Below, piece after piece: positions 1 through 9,145 of a DNA stretch of 64,000 nucleotides. Within the stretch, counting starts at the first letter, position 1, and each line of letters begins with the position of its first letter. Made by a program: the position numbers and the translations under genes. The stretch covers positions 186,001 through 250,000 of the forward strand of contig NZ_LGIS01000012.1 of the NCBI RefSeq assembly GCF_001187905.1, read 5' to 3'. Under the pieces are notes generated by a model. It saw nothing but the letters and a program-made list of their open reading frames with translations, was not told the DNA's origin and ran no database searches. The DNA comes from Pantoea sp. RIT-PI-b. Lineage in GTDB: Bacteria > Pseudomonadota > Gammaproteobacteria > Enterobacterales > Enterobacteriaceae.

Positions 1-1
1 T

Positions 2-1396
2 CGCGTAGTGTTTGCCGCCGGTGAAGGCGTGCTGACGCTGGTGGATTCGCTGGTAATGGGATTGGTAGTGCTGATCGTGATGAGCACACAAATCAGCTGG
101 GAGCTGACGTTACTGGCGCTAATACCGATGCCGATTATGGCATTCGCTATTCAAAAAGATGGCGCACGCTTGCATCAGCGTTTCAAAGTGGCGCAGGCGG
201 CCTTCTCCAGCCTTAACGATCAAACTCAGGAAAGCCTGACCAGCATTCGCATGATCAAGGCGTTTGGCCTTGAAGATCACCAGTCGCAACAGTTTGCGGG
301 TATCGCCGCAGATACTGGCAAGAAAAATCTGCACGTGGCACGCGTTGACGCGCGTTTCGATCCCATCATTTATATCGCCGTCGGCTTCTCCAATCTGCTG
401 GCGATTGCCGGTGGTGGCTGGATGGTGTGGAACGGCAGCTTAACGCTCGGTCAACTCACCAGTTTTGTGATGTATCTCGGTTTGATGATTTGGCCGATGC
501 TCGCGCTGGCATGGATGATCAATATCGTCGAGCGTGGGAGCGCGGCGTGGAGCCGTATTCGCTCATTGCTGACAGAAGCGCCTGCGGTCGAAGATGGACA
601 GAAAGTGTTACCACCTGAACCGGGCGTGCTGCAGGTTGCGATCCGTGAATTCCGCTATCCGGCCAGTTCCGGCGCGGTGCTCAGTCACCTCAATTTTCAG
701 TTAAAACCGGGCCAGATGCTGGGATTATGTGGACCGACTGGCTGCGGTAAGAGCACATTGCTCAGCCTGATTCAGCGCCATTTCGATGTTGATCAGGGCG
801 ATATCCGCTATCACAACACGCCGCTGCCGCAGCTGCGGCTCGATAGCTGGCGCAGTCGGCTGGCGGTAGTGAGTCAGACGCCGTTCCTGTTCTCCGATAC
901 CATCGCTAATAATCTGGCGCTCGGCTGTCCGAATGCCACGCAACAAGAGCTGGAGCAGGTGGCGAAGATGGCCTGCGTGCACGACGACATTCTGCGCCTG
1001 CCGCAGGGCTATGAAACCGAAGTCGGCGAGCGCGGCGTGATGCTGTCCGGTGGACAGAAACAGCGCATTTCCATTGCACGCGCGCTGCTGCTGAATGCGG
1101 AAATCCTGATTCTGGATGATGCGCTGTCTGCGGTAGATGGCCGTACCGAGCATGACATTCTGCATAACCTGCGTCAGTGGGGCAAAGGGCGCACGTTGAT
1201 TATCAGTGCGCATCGTTTGTCAGCGCTCACTGAGGCCAGCGAAATTCTGGTGCTGCAGCAGGGCGCAGTGGCGCAGCGTGGCGATCATGACACTTTAGCG
1301 GCAAAAGAGGGCTGGTATCGCGACATGTACCGTTATCAGCAGCTGGAAGCGGCATTGGATGACGATGAAGTGGCAGAAGGAGCAAGCCGTGGCTAA
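2..1396 (+). CDS. mdlA: MdlA, multidrug-resistance-like ABC transporter half (5' end missing)
   Basis: This is the C-terminal part of a fused permease/ATPase ABC exporter half; the frame is already open at the window edge. Family members have about 590 residues, so roughly the first 125 are missing. The visible part holds the later transmembrane helices, then a nucleotide-binding domain with Walker [10 protein letters not shown], signature LSGGQKQR and Walker B ILILDD followed by ALSAVD. It overlaps mdlB by 8 bp, and the two products are expected to form a heterodimeric inner-membrane exporter. The substrate is unknown; the name comes from similarity, not a shown drug phenotype. The order mdlA-mdlB-glnK-amtB matches E. 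coli. Confidence 0.93.
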   Translation, partial: RVVFAAGEGVLTLVDSLVMGLVVLIVMSTQISWELTLLALIPMPIMAFAIQKDGARLHQRFKVAQAAFSSLNDQTQESLTSIRMIKAFGLEDHQSQQFAGIAADTGKKNLHVARVDARFDPIIYIAVGFSNLLAIAGGGWMVWNGSLTLGQLTSFVMYLGLMIWPMLALAWMINIVERGSAAWSRIRSLLTEAPAVEDGQKVLPPEPGVLQVAIREFRYPASSGAVLSHLNFQLKPGQMLGLCGPTGCGKSTLLSLIQRHFDVDQGDIRYHNTPLPQLRLDSWRSRLAVVSQTPFLFSDTIANNLALGCPNATQQELEQVAKMACVHDDILRLPQGYETEVGERGVMLSGGQKQRISIARALLLNAEILILDDALSAVDGRTEHDILHNLRQWGKGRTLIISAHRLSALTEASEILVLQQGAVAQRGDHDTLAAKEGWYRDMYRYQQLEAALDDDEVAEGASRG

Positions 1397-3164
1397 ATCA
1401 CAACGTCTGTGGCCGACGCTGAAACGTCTGCTGGCGTACGGCAAACCGTGGCGTAAATCGCTGTGGCTGGCGGTCGGTATGCTGTGGATTGCTGCCGCAG
1501 CTGAAGTTACCGGACCGGTTCTGGTGAGCTATTTCATCGATAATCTGGTAGCGAAGCATCAGATGCCGTGGGGCATTGCCGCTGGCTTGCTGGTGAGCTT
1601 TGTTTTGCTGCAATTGCTGGCGGCGGGATTGCACTATTTTCAAGCGTTGCTGTTTAACCGCGCGGCAATTGGCGTGGTGCAGCAACTGCGCGTTGATGTG
1701 ATGAACGCGGCGCTACGCCAGCCGCTGAGCGCCTTCGACACGCAACCGGTGGGGCAGATTATCTCCCGCGTCACCAACGACACCGAAGTGATCAAAGATC
1801 TCTACGTCACCGTGGTAGCCACCGTATTGCGTGCTGCTGCGCTGATTGGTGCGATGCTGGTGGCGATGTTCTCACTGGATTGGCGCATGGCGCTGGTCGC
1901 GCTGGTGATTTTCCCGTTGGTGCTGACGGTAATGTTGATATATCAACGCTTCAGCACGCCGATTGCACGTCGCGTACGCAGTTATCTGGCGGATATCAAC
2001 AACGGCTTTAATGAAGTCATCAACGGCATGAGTGTGATCCAGCAGTTCCGCCAGCAGGCGCGCTTTGGTGAGCGCATGGGCGAAGCCAGCCGTTCACACT
2101 ATCTGGCACGGATGGAAACGCTGCGGCTGGATGGCTTTTTATTGCGCCCGCTGCTGAGCCTGTTTTCCGCCATGATTCTTTGCGGTTTGCTGATGCTGTT
2201 TAGCTTTGCCACGCCGGGTGTGTTTGAAGTCGGCGTACTCTATGCCTTTATTACCTATCTTGGCCGGCTTAACGAGCCGCTGATTGAGCTGACCACGCAG
2301 CAGTCAATGCTGCAGCAAGCGGTAGTGTCTGGCGAACGTATCTTCGAACTAATGGATGCCGAACAGCAAGGTTACGGCGGTGATATTCAGCCGCTGGCCT
2401 CCGGCAGTATCTCGCTGCGTGATGTGAGCTTTGCCTATCGCGATAATCGCGATGTGTTGAGCAATATTAACCTTGAAGTGCCGGCGCGTAATTTTGTTGC
2501 GCTGGTCGGTCATACCGGCAGCGGTAAAAGCACCTTAGCCAATTTGCTGATGGGCTATTATCCGGTAACACGCGGTAGCATCGAACTGGATGGTCGCCCG
2601 CTGCCGCAGTTGTCGCATGCCGCCTTGCGTCAAAGTATTGCGATGGTGCAGCAGGATCCGGTGGTGCTGGCAGATTCGCTGCTGGCCAACGTGCGTTTGG
2701 GCCGCGATATCCCGGAAGAGGAGGTGTGGCAGGCGCTGGAAACGGTGCAGCTGGCACCACTGGCACGCAGCATGGCTGAAGGGATTCACACGCGGCTGGG
2801 CGAGCAGGGTAACAATCTGTCGGTTGGGCAGAAACAGCTACTGGCGCTGGCTCGCGTGCTGGTTTCACTGCCGCAGATTTTAATCCTCGACGAAGCCACG
2901 GCCAATATAGACTCCGGTACGGAGCAGGCCATTCAGCATGCGTTACGGGCGCTGCGCCAGCACAGTACACTTGTGGTCATCGCGCATCGGCTTTCCACCA
3001 TCACGGAAGCCGATCAGATTTTAGTGCTGCATCGCGGTCAGGTGGTTGAGCGCGGAACGCATGCTGAACTGCTGGCTGAGCAGGGCCGTTACTGGCAAAT
3101 GTATCAGCTACAGCAGGCGGGCGATGAACTCGCGGCGGGCATCCCCGTACAAGCTGAAGGGTGA
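1389..3164 (+). CDS. mdlB: MdlB, multidrug-resistance-like ABC transporter half
   Basis: Second half of the MdlAB ABC exporter, 591 residues from the chosen start: an N-terminal six-helix membrane domain, then an ATPase domain with Walker [10 protein letters not shown] and Walker [13 protein letters not shown]. The signature reads LSVGQ instead of the usual LSGGQ. I chose the GTG at 1389 because AGAAGGAG lies 6 nt upstream and the resulting N-terminus ([15 protein letters not shown]) fits the family; an in-frame ATG at 1359 would add ten residues inside mdlA. Translation is probably coupled to mdlA through the 8-bp overlap. No clear terminator is seen before the glnK control region. Confidence 0.94.
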   Translation: MAKSQRLWPTLKRLLAYGKPWRKSLWLAVGMLWIAAAAEVTGPVLVSYFIDNLVAKHQMPWGIAAGLLVSFVLLQLLAAGLHYFQALLFNRAAIGVVQQLRVDVMNAALRQPLSAFDTQPVGQIISRVTNDTEVIKDLYVTVVATVLRAAALIGAMLVAMFSLDWRMALVALVIFPLVLTVMLIYQRFSTPIARRVRSYLADINNGFNEVINGMSVIQQFRQQARFGERMGEASRSHYLARMETLRLDGFLLRPLLSLFSAMILCGLLMLFSFATPGVFEVGVLYAFITYLGRLNEPLIELTTQQSMLQQAVVSGERIFELMDAEQQGYGGDIQPLASGSISLRDVSFAYRDNRDVLSNINLEVPARNFVALVGHTGSGKSTLANLLMGYYPVTRGSIELDGRPLPQLSHAALRQSIAMVQQDPVVLADSLLANVRLGRDIPEEEVWQALETVQLAPLARSMAEGIHTRLGEQGNNLSVGQKQLLALARVLVSLPQILILDEATANIDSGTEQAIQHALRALRQHSTLVVIAHRLSTITEADQILVLHRGQVVERGTHAELLAEQGRYWQMYQLQQAGDELAAGIPVQAEG

Positions 3165-3208
3165 ATTGCACCTTTTTTGCACAGTTTTATCGGAATGTTC
3201 TGTATTGA

Positions 3209-3245
3209 TGCACCCCTTTGAGGCCCGAAGCACCAAAGGGGTGCA
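3209..3245. promoter_or_regulatory. NtrC (NRI) enhancer region upstream of glnK
   Basis: GCACC-AAAGG-GGTGC at 3230-3244 is a perfect dyad of the NtrC type (GCACC, 5 nt, GGTGC). It sits inside a perfect 12-bp inverted repeat (TGCACCCCTTTG at 3209-3220 against 3234-3245). A further TGCACC half-site lies at 3167-3172. The distance of about 140 bp to the predicted start of transcription is normal for an enhancer acting on sigma-54 polymerase. The stem could also form in RNA as the end of the mdlB transcript, but no T-run follows. Confidence 0.75.
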
Positions 3246-3352
3246 ACATTGCAACACCTCTCTTGCCACCACTCCCCAATTAGCGCCATACCTCACATAA
3301 CGAAGCGCCATGCAGCGCGCCCAGGCTACTGACATTCCCCTTTTTTAATTTA

Positions 3353-3368
3353 TGGCACAGCCTTTGCT
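3353..3368 (+). promoter_or_regulatory. Sigma-54 promoter of glnK-amtB
   Basis: TGGCACAGCCTTTGCT matches the -24/-12 consensus TGGCAC-N5-TTGCW with correct spacing (TGGCAC 3353-3358, TTGCT 3364-3368). It lies 55 bp upstream of the glnK start and downstream of an NtrC-type site, so the operon should be switched on under nitrogen limitation. Confidence 0.88.
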
Positions 3369-3423
3369 TATATCCCTACGTGTCCGCGAAGACTCACTCA
3401 ATTTCTTATCCGGAGGGGAACGT

Positions 3424-3762
3424 ATGAAGCTGGTTACCGTGGTAATCAAACCATTTAAGCTGGAGGACGTGCGTGAAGCCTTATCCTCTATTGGCATTCA
3501 GGGACTGACAGTTACCGAGGTGAAAGGTTTCGGTCGCCAGAAAGGTCACGCAGAGCTTTATCGCGGTGCCGAGTACAGCGTTAACTTCCTGCCAAAAGTA
3601 AAAATTGATATCGCTATTGCGGACGACCAGCTTGATGAAGTGGTCGATGTCATCAGCAAGGCCGCTTATACCGGCAAAATTGGCGACGGCAAGATTTTCG
3701 TCGCAGAACTGCAGCGCGTCATTCGTATTCGTACCGGCGAGACCGACGAAGCAGCACTGTAA
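3424..3762 (+). CDS. glnK: GlnK, PII nitrogen-signalling protein
   Basis: 112-residue PII protein, the standard length. It senses 2-oxoglutarate and ATP/ADP and blocks the AmtB ammonium channel when nitrogen is plentiful. Tyr51 in the T-loop (RGAEYSVNF) is the uridylylation site. The ATG at 3424 has GGAGGGG 5 nt upstream and gives the canonical N-terminus MKLVTVVIKPF; the longer open frame from 3352 runs through the sigma-54 promoter and is not coding. amtB follows after 33 bp, the usual glnK-amtB operon. Confidence 0.97.
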   Translation: MKLVTVVIKPFKLEDVREALSSIGIQGLTVTEVKGFGRQKGHAELYRGAEYSVNFLPKVKIDIAIADDQLDEVVDVISKAAYTGKIGDGKIFVAELQRVIRIRTGETDEAAL

Positions 3763-3795
3763 CTGGGGCTCTGAATTGTGATGGGATGGAAAGAA

Positions 3796-5085
3796 ATGAA
3801 TAAACTGATAACGAAGTTGGGCCTCACCAGCCTCGCGCTGTTACCTTCTCTGGCGATGGCGGCAGCACCTGCGGTGGCAGATAAAGCTGATAACGCCTTT
3901 ATGATGATCTGTACCGCGCTGGTACTGTTTATGTCAATTCCAGGCATTGCGCTGTTCTACGGTGGTTTGATCCGCGGGAAGAACGTGCTGTCAATGCTGA
4001 CTCAGGTTGCGGTGACGTTTTCACTGGTGTGCGTGTTGTGGGTCATCTATGGCTACTCGCTGGCGTTCAGCGAAGGTAACGCCTTCTTTGGCAGCTTCCA
4101 GTGGGCCATGCTGAAAAATATTGAGCTGAAAGCCTTGATGGGCAGCTTCTATCAGTACATCCATGTCGCGTTCCAGGCTTCCTTCGCCTGTATCACCGTT
4201 GGCCTGATTGTAGGTGCGTTAGCTGAGCGTATTCGCTTCTCTGCGGTACTGATTTTCGTGGTGGTGTGGCTGACGCTGGCCTATCTGCCAATCGCACACA
4301 TGGTTTGGGCGGGCGGCTTGCTGGCGCAAGATGGCGCGCTCGACTTCGCAGGCGGTACTGTAGTGCACATCAACGCCGCTGTTGCCGGTCTGGTCGGTGC
4401 TTACCTGGTGGGTAAACGTGCTGGTTTTGGTAAAGAAGCGTTCAAACCGCACAACCTGCCAATGGTATTCCTTGGTACGGCGATTCTGTATGTGGGCTGG
4501 TTCGGCTTCAACGCCGGTTCTGCATCTTCTGCTAACGAAATCGCTGCGCTGGCCTTCCTGAATACCGTTGTAGCAACGGCGGGTGCTGTTCTGTCCTGGG
4601 TGTTTGGCGAGTGGGCGGTACGTGGTAAACCTTCTCTGCTGGGTGCTTGCTCGGGCTTCATTGCGGGTCTGGTGGCGATTACCCCAGCCTGTGGTTACGT
4701 TGGTGTTGGCGGCGCGCTGATTATCGGTCTGGCGGGTGGCTTAGCCGGTCTGTGGGGTGTGACAACGCTGAAGAAATGGCTGCGCGTTGATGACCCATGC
4801 GATGTATTCGGTGTGCACGGCGTGTGTGGCATCCTCGGCTGCATTCTGACCGGTGTGTTCGCTTCGTCTTCACTGGGCGGCGTTGGCTACGCAGAAGGCG
4901 TGACTATGGGCCATCAGGTGTGGATTCAGCTGTTCAGCGTGGGTGTGACTATCGTCTGGACTGCCGTGGTTGCCTTCATCGGCTTTAAACTGGCGGATAT
5001 GATTGTTGGCCTGCGTGTTCCGGAAGATCAGGAACGTGAAGGTCTGGATGTGAATAGCCACGGCGAGAACGCTTACAACCAGTAA
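3796..5085 (+). CDS. amtB: AmtB, ammonium channel
   Basis: Inner-membrane ammonium/ammonia channel of the Amt/Rh family, 429 residues. It begins with a signal peptide (MNKLITKLGLTSLALL, cleavage near AMA-AAP) followed by eleven predicted membrane helices. The two pore histidines are visible in VVHINAAVAG and VFGVHGVCG. The trimer binds GlnK on its cytoplasmic face. I preferred the ATG at 3796 over the in-frame GTG at 3778 because it gives the normal signal peptide. A strong terminator follows the gene. Confidence 0.96.
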   Translation: MNKLITKLGLTSLALLPSLAMAAAPAVADKADNAFMMICTALVLFMSIPGIALFYGGLIRGKNVLSMLTQVAVTFSLVCVLWVIYGYSLAFSEGNAFFGSFQWAMLKNIELKALMGSFYQYIHVAFQASFACITVGLIVGALAERIRFSAVLIFVVVWLTLAYLPIAHMVWAGGLLAQDGALDFAGGTVVHINAAVAGLVGAYLVGKRAGFGKEAFKPHNLPMVFLGTAILYVGWFGFNAGSASSANEIAALAFLNTVVATAGAVLSWVFGEWAVRGKPSLLGACSGFIAGLVAITPACGYVGVGGALIIGLAGGLAGLWGVTTLKKWLRVDDPCDVFGVHGVCGILGCILTGVFASSSLGGVGYAEGVTMGHQVWIQLFSVGVTIVWTAVVAFIGFKLADMIVGLRVPEDQEREGLDVNSHGENAYNQ

Positions 5086-5132
5086 TCGTCGGGTTAAAGA
5101 AGAGCAGTGCGCTAAAATTATAAGAAAACAGA

Positions 5133-5158
5133 GGGGCGATGATTTCGCCCCTTTTTTT
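5133..5158. terminator. Rho-independent terminator of glnK-amtB
   Basis: GGGGCGA / TCGCCCC stem with a 5-nt loop, followed by seven T. The T-run overlaps the stop codon of the convergent tesB gene. Confidence 0.88.
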
Positions 5159-6020
5159 ATGCCTCGCGCTGACGCATTACACCTTCCTGAACGGTGGTGG
5201 CCACCAGCCGGCCATCTTGCGTATAAAACTCACCACGCACAAATCCGCGTGCACCTGATGCAGATGTACTCACCACGCTGTACAGCAGCCACTGTGACAA
5301 GTCGAATGGGCGATGAAACCACATAGAGTGATCGATGGTGGCAACCTGCATATCAGCCTCAAGGAAGCCTTTACCGTGCGGCTGTAGCGCGACTGGCAAG
5401 AAGTTGAGATCCGAGGCATAACCGAGCAGATACTGATGAATGCGACGATCGTCCGGCAGCTCGCCGTTAGCGCGAATCCACACCTGGCGCAGCGGTTCGT
5501 CGACGTGACCTTTCAACGGGTTATGAATCTGCACCGGGCGGATATCCAGAGGACGTTCGGCGAGGAATTTCTCTTTTAATTTCAGCGGCAAATGTGCGGC
5601 CAGCTTTTTCGCCAAATCCTGCTCCGATGGCAGATTATCCGGGCCTGGCACCTGCGGCATGCTGTTTTGATGTTCGAAGCCAGTTTCTGGAGCCTGGAAC
5701 GATGCCGTCATGTAGAAAATCGGCTGGCCATTCTGCACGGCGCTGACGCGGCGCGCACTGAAGCTTTTGCCATCTCGCAGCGTTTCGACATCATAAATAA
5801 TGGCTTTCTGGCTATCGCCTGGACGCAGAAAGTAGCTGTGGAAGGAGTGAATAATGCGTTCTTCCGGCACCGTTTGTTTCGCAGCGTATAGTGCCTGTCC
5901 CACTACCTGACCACCAAACACCTGGCGCAGGCCAAGGTCTTCGCTCTGACCGCGAAACAGCCCTTCTTCCAGTTTTTCCAGATTTAATAAATTAAGCAGG
6001 TTGTGCAGTGCCTGACTCAT
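5157..6020 (-). CDS. tesB: TesB, acyl-CoA thioesterase II
   Basis: Cytoplasmic double-hotdog thioesterase that hydrolyses medium- and long-chain acyl-CoA to free acid and CoA; 287 residues, the family length. Typical segments are [25 protein letters not shown] and, in the C-terminal half, [13 protein letters not shown]. The start at 6020 gives [15 protein letters not shown] as in relatives; the open frame continues 20 codons upstream without a convincing ribosome site. It is convergent with amtB and divergent from ybaY. Confidence 0.95.
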   Translation of the reverse strand: MSQALHNLLNLLNLEKLEEGLFRGQSEDLGLRQVFGGQVVGQALYAAKQTVPEERIIHSFHSYFLRPGDSQKAIIYDVETLRDGKSFSARRVSAVQNGQPIFYMTASFQAPETGFEHQNSMPQVPGPDNLPSEQDLAKKLAAHLPLKLKEKFLAERPLDIRPVQIHNPLKGHVDEPLRQVWIRANGELPDDRRIHQYLLGYASDLNFLPVALQPHGKGFLEADMQVATIDHSMWFHRPFDLSQWLLYSVVSTSASGARGFVRGEFYTQDGRLVATTVQEGVMRQREA

Positions 6021-6225
6021 AGCGGATACCTCAGTGTGACTTATCGCGCCAGTGTGAAAGATCCGACCAGTTTCCGTCAATGATTTTGCCGTACTTTCAG
6101 CAAGCTGGTTGATGCTTTAGGCGCAATCCCGTTATTTGTGCCAGAATTAAGGGCATTCGGCGGTAGAAAATCCAGGTATTAAATTTACCGCCGACAATCA
6201 TAGTGTTCATAAGGAGACGACATCG

Positions 6226-6783
6226 ATGAAACTCTGGCAAGTTATTAGCGGTATGACCCTGGCCGCAGCGATTACAGGTTGTGCCGACCACAGTAAACCG
6301 GTAGCTACCCCAACGCTCGGCTCAGCGGTAGCAGGGCAGCAGGCCGCCATCGCGCAGCCAAATGTCAGTGGTTCGGTGTATATTCGCCAGCGCATTGCGC
6401 TGCCGCCGGATTCCGTGCTGACTGTCACGCTCTCTGATGCGTCGCTGGCCGATGCGCCATCGAAGGTGCTGTCGCAGCGCGTAGTGCGTACTGAAGGGAA
6501 ACAGGCGCCGTTCCAGTTTGTCTTGCCATTTAATCCGGCAGACATTCAACCTAACGCGCGCATTCTGTTAAGTGCGGCCATTTCAATTGATGGCAAGCTG
6601 GCGTTTATCACCGATACGGTGAAACCGGTGATTAATCAGGGCGGAACCAAAGCAGAACTGCTGCTAGTGCCGGTGACTAACGTCGCGATGCAAACCCAAC
6701 CGGGCGCAGCGACTACGGTGCCTTCGACATCACCGACGCAGGTTACGCCATCGGCTTCGGTACCCGCTCCGACGAGTCTTTAA
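6226..6783 (+). CDS. ybaY: YbaY family lipoprotein
   Basis: 185-residue lipoprotein. The signal peptide ends in the lipobox ITGC with the acylated Cys at residue 19. A central beta-rich YbaY/YscW-type domain follows (GSVYIRQRIALPPDSVLTVT), then a low-complexity tail rich in Thr, Pro, Ser and Val. Residue 2 after the Cys is Ala, so sorting to the outer membrane is expected. The exact role is unknown; the family is linked to outer-membrane or secretion chaperoning. AAGGAG lies upstream of the ATG. Same place as in E. coli, between tesB and atl. Confidence 0.9.
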   Translation: MKLWQVISGMTLAAAITGCADHSKPVATPTLGSAVAGQQAAIAQPNVSGSVYIRQRIALPPDSVLTVTLSDASLADAPSKVLSQRVVRTEGKQAPFQFVLPFNPADIQPNARILLSAAISIDGKLAFITDTVKPVINQGGTKAELLLVPVTNVAMQTQPGAATTVPSTSPTQVTPSASVPAPTSL

Positions 6784-6804
6784 ATCGATCAATGGGGCGA
6801 GAGA

Positions 6805-6914
6805 GCGCCGGAAGTCAACGTTGTTCCGTAAAGCCGCTGTCTCGTCCCTGATCGCTCGTCACACGCCATCCATGGCGTGTGCCGCTTTACTCTACAACGA
6901 TGACTTCCGGCGTA
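6805..6914. repeat. Long imperfect inverted repeat with a nested palindrome
   Basis: The arms 6806-6838 and 6881-6913 are inverted copies of about 33 bp with only a few mismatches (they share GCCGGAAGTC and GTAAAGC blocks). Between them lies a separate perfect 20-bp palindrome, ACACGCCATCCATGGCGTGT, at 6861-6880. It is placed between the convergent genes ybaY and atl, so it may end transcription from both sides, but there is no T-run. It is not the ERIC element as I know it. It could be a small mobile palindromic element. Confidence 0.7.
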
Positions 6915-6963
6915 TTAAGTTGAGTGCGGTTTGTGGTCTGTCTGAGCGCGTCATATAGCATTG

Positions 6964-7275
6964 CTAAATTTGCCAACGATATTTTTCCAACTCAATCTCC
7001 CCAGCATCAGTTACTTCAATTCCTTCCGCTTCTAACGCATCACGCTGACGAAACAGATCGTCGCCCTGCAGAGAAATACGACCATGGCGATTGATGACGC
7101 GAAACCAGGGCAATTTGCTGCCTTCTGGCAAACGGCGTAATACGCCACCCACCTGACGAGCTGCACGTGGCGAACCTGCCAGCTGGGCAACATCACCGTA
7201 AGTGATGACTTTTCCTGGCGGAATGGCCGCAATAATCTGCCAGACGCGCTGAGAGAAATTGTTCTGGTCGCTCAT
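6964..7275 (-). CDS. atl: Atl, alkyltransferase-like DNA lesion binding protein
   Basis: 103 residues resembling the DNA-binding domain of O6-methylguanine methyltransferase, but the active-site motif PCHR is replaced by PWFRV (Trp57), the mark of ATL proteins. These bind O6-alkylguanine and pass the lesion to nucleotide excision repair without removing the alkyl group. The helix-turn-helix with the arginine finger (GSPRAARQVGGVLRRLP) is intact. The ATG at 7275 gives MSDQNNFSQRVWQ; a longer frame upstream has no family support. Formerly ybaZ; same position as in E. coli. Confidence 0.93.
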   Translation of the reverse strand: MSDQNNFSQRVWQIIAAIPPGKVITYGDVAQLAGSPRAARQVGGVLRRLPEGSKLPWFRVINRHGRISLQGDDLFRQRDALEAEGIEVTDAGEIELEKYRWQI

Positions 7276-7385
7276 GTGCGCACCTATTTTTATTGAAGAA
7301 AGGGCAAACTTTAGCATGCAGAAGGGTAGACAGCAGCGCTTAGCTGTGTGCTTGTGCAAGAAACCAACGGTTGTCTGGCCTACGC

Positions 7386-7414
7386 TTGCAATTGCCAGGG
7401 GGTTACTTGATAAT
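7386..7414 (+). promoter_or_regulatory. Promoter of the 4.5S RNA gene
   Basis: TTGCAA, 17 bp, GATAAT, followed by a GC-rich discriminator (GCCTGCGC). Transcription from about 7422 would give a 5' leader of about 24 nt before the mature RNA, as known for the E. coli precursor. Confidence 0.7.
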
Positions 7415-7445
7415 GCCTGCGCTCTCGAAATGAGGGCTCGTCAAT

Positions 7446-7559
7446 GGGGGCCCTGTTGGTTCTCCCGCAACGCTAACTTGTGAACTCGGTCAGATCCGGA
7501 AGGAAGCAGCCGCAGCAGGCGACGCGTGTGCCGGGATGTAGCTGGCAGGGCCCCCACCC
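7446..7559 (+). ncRNA. ffs: 4.5S RNA of the signal recognition particle
   Basis: 114 nt, exactly the mature E. coli length. It starts GGGGGCCCTG and ends CAGGGCCCCC plus ACCC, so the ends pair. The conserved core AGATCCGGAAGGAAGCAGC and the segment GTGCCGGGATGTAGCTGGCA are present. It binds Ffh and directs co-translational targeting of membrane proteins. Confidence 0.97.
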
Positions 7560-7680
7560 ATTTTATCTCCCTTCAGAAATCCCACAGAATTTAACCCATA
7601 GAGAAATCTGGCACTCCTTTGCCGGTGAATCAATCCTTGATAAAACGATGACGTTGCAGAATGGCTGTTAGAGGAAAATC

Positions 7681-7899
7681 TTAGCGGACGAACTTCCAGA
7701 CAGAAACCGGTACTTTATCGTAAAGCTTATTCATGGTCAGTTCAGCCAGACGGTGATCGGCTGCCGAATAGAATACCGCGAGTTCATTATCAGGTAATTC
7801 GTACTTGTTTTTTTCGATCACCCGTTCAAGGGTATCGATTGAGCGACAGCGGCGCAGTCGCATCAAATAATCTGTTTTGGTTAAGGCTTGGTTGCTCAT
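7681..7899 (-). CDS. hha: Hha, haemolysin expression modulator
   Basis: 72-residue helical protein nearly identical to E. coli Hha ([39 protein letters not shown]). It has no DNA-binding domain of its own. It binds H-NS/StpA and adjusts silencing of horizontally acquired and environmentally controlled genes. It is the downstream gene of the tomB-hha pair (24-bp gap). Confidence 0.97.
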   Translation of the reverse strand: MSNQALTKTDYLMRLRRCRSIDTLERVIEKNKYELPDNELAVFYSAADHRLAELTMNKLYDKVPVSVWKFVR

Positions 7900-7923
7900 A
7901 AATAAACCGGTCTCAGTCTGGTG

Positions 7924-8301
7924 CTAAAAGGAATGGCTAGGTTGTTGGAGATAAGCACACTCTTCGGCAAACAGATTAAATAAGCGTTTTGCTGAACGCT
8001 GCCACCGTTGTAGATCCTGAGTATTGATTCCATAGCTGCTGAACAGCATAAAGGTATCGTCAAGATATTCATCGATTTGCGTAATCAGGGCTTCATCTTC
8101 AACGTGCTTAATTTTGTAATTCATCGTGAAAGAAGCGATATGCTCAATCAAATCGTTGAGCTGTAAATTGCTTTCAGAAGTAGGATCATTAACCCAGCCA
8201 TGATGGCTATCAGTCAATGTCGCCATACTTTCATCGAACAAGTTCTCACACAGGTATTTAAGCTGGGCAATATCATGCCGTTTCGGTGAGTATTCGTCCA
8301 T
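7924..8301 (-). CDS. tomB: TomB, Hha-associated biofilm modulator/antitoxin
   Basis: 125 residues starting MDEYSPKRHDIAQLKYLCE, with NYKIKHVEDEALITQIDEYLDDTFMLFSSYGI typical of TomB (YbaJ). In E. coli TomB counteracts Hha toxicity by oxidising a conserved Hha cysteine. A Cys is present at residue 19 of Hha here. I chose the ATG at 8301 by comparison; the frame continues eight codons further up. Confidence 0.94.
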   Translation of the reverse strand: MDEYSPKRHDIAQLKYLCENLFDESMATLTDSHHGWVNDPTSESNLQLNDLIEHIASFTMNYKIKHVEDEALITQIDEYLDDTFMLFSSYGINTQDLQRWQRSAKRLFNLFAEECAYLQQPSHSF

Positions 8302-8447
8302 CTTTTTCCCCTCCATAGCTAGCACAGTTACCGCAGCGCGGCGAGATTAGGAAAAGCTACCAGGAAGCGATCACGAATAAAGCGTATTCAGCGACTCCTT
8401 AAATGTAATCCACAATCATTAGCTTTGCTCACCTCAATTACCAAATA

Positions 8448-8801
8448 TTACAATTCGTCGGCAGGAGAGGGGCGGGTATTGTCAATCACTTCAAACACCA
8501 GTGCGCCGGGGTTTACCTGGAACATCACTTCTTCACGACGCGTAAACGTTTCATTTAAATCCAGGCAAGGATTAAATAAATTCCAGTTGAAATCGTAAAG
8601 CATTTTAAATCGATTATTGTCGGTTGGTTGAATAGAAATAATCTGGAAGCTGTCCGGAACTAATTGCGCGTTTTGAGAATACCACTGTAAATCACCGGCT
8701 AATGCCTCGGCTATTTTGAGAATATTCCCCTGGATAATTCTTACTAACTTTTCGCAATCGTCCTCATCCACAGCAATATCACAATGAATAATAGACGGCA
8801 T
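8448..8801 (-). CDS. Conserved-looking small protein of unknown function
   Basis: 117 residues, acidic, no signal peptide and no membrane segment; I do not recognise the family. It starts MPSIIHCDIAVDEDDCEKLV and ends with a Pro- and acid-rich tail. Composition is normal for a gene of this genome and the frame is clean, though slightly AT-richer than the core genes. It sits upstream of tomB in the same direction (146-bp gap), at the border of the accessory zinc module. It may have its own promoter; no operator was recognised. Confidence 0.65.
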   Translation of the reverse strand: MPSIIHCDIAVDEDDCEKLVRIIQGNILKIAEALAGDLQWYSQNAQLVPDSFQIISIQPTDNNRFKMLYDFNWNLFNPCLDLNETFTRREEVMFQVNPGALVFEVIDNTRPSPADEL

Positions 8802-9009
8802 TTTGTATCCAGTAAAAGAATGATGTTTCTATCATTGAGCTTCTTGCCCGACATTGCAAGTCGCTAATAAACAGAAAGAGTAATCGTTGTGATGGGTTTC
8901 ATAACTCAATCAAGTAAAAACGGTGAATTACCGGGAATACCTTCGCCAGCGGTCAACTTTTGAAACACTTTTACTCAGGCGCAATGAAGGCGGAATCGAG
9001 TACCATTGT

Positions 9010-9024
9010 TGTTATGTTATAACA
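9010..9024. promoter_or_regulatory. Zur box before the metal ABC operon
   Basis: TGTTATGTTATAACA matches the gammaproteobacterial Zur core TGTTATANTATAACA at 14 of 15 positions. It ends 16 bp before the ATG of the 34-codon frame at 9041. Binding of Zn-loaded Zur should block transcription of the operon. Confidence 0.85.
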
Positions 9025-9040
9025 TTATTGGTTGTTGAGT

Positions 9041-9145
9041 ATGAATCACAGCGGTTTACTTCTATCCCTTGGCGGCCGATTACTGGTCGCGCTGGCGTTG
9101 ATTGCCTTTCTGGCGCTGGCATTATGGTGGGGAATGCAGAAATGA
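9041..9145 (+). CDS. Putative 34-residue membrane peptide leading the zinc importer operon
   Basis: A 34-codon frame starting MNHSGLLLSLGGRLL, then a hydrophobic stretch of Ala, Leu, Ile and Phe, ending WWGMQK. It predicts one transmembrane helix with Arg/Gly before it and Lys at the end. Its stop overlaps the ATPase start (ATGA, 9142-9145), the coupling seen between the other genes here, and it lies directly behind the Zur box. No strong ribosome site precedes the ATG. It could be a small transporter subunit, a leader peptide, or chance; the tight overlap favours a real gene. Confidence 0.5.
   Translation: MNHSGLLLSLGGRLLVALALIAFLALALWWGMQK

Noticed and set aside
3166-3182. Second full NtrC site (TGCACCTTTTTTGCAC)
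   Set aside because: Only the left half fits; the right half is off by spacing and sequence, so only a half-site is claimed.
8923-9141. N-terminal extension of the metal ABC ATPase
   Set aside because: The frame is open by chance, has no family similarity, and spans the Zur box. The ATG at 9142 fits the gene overlap and ATPase length.
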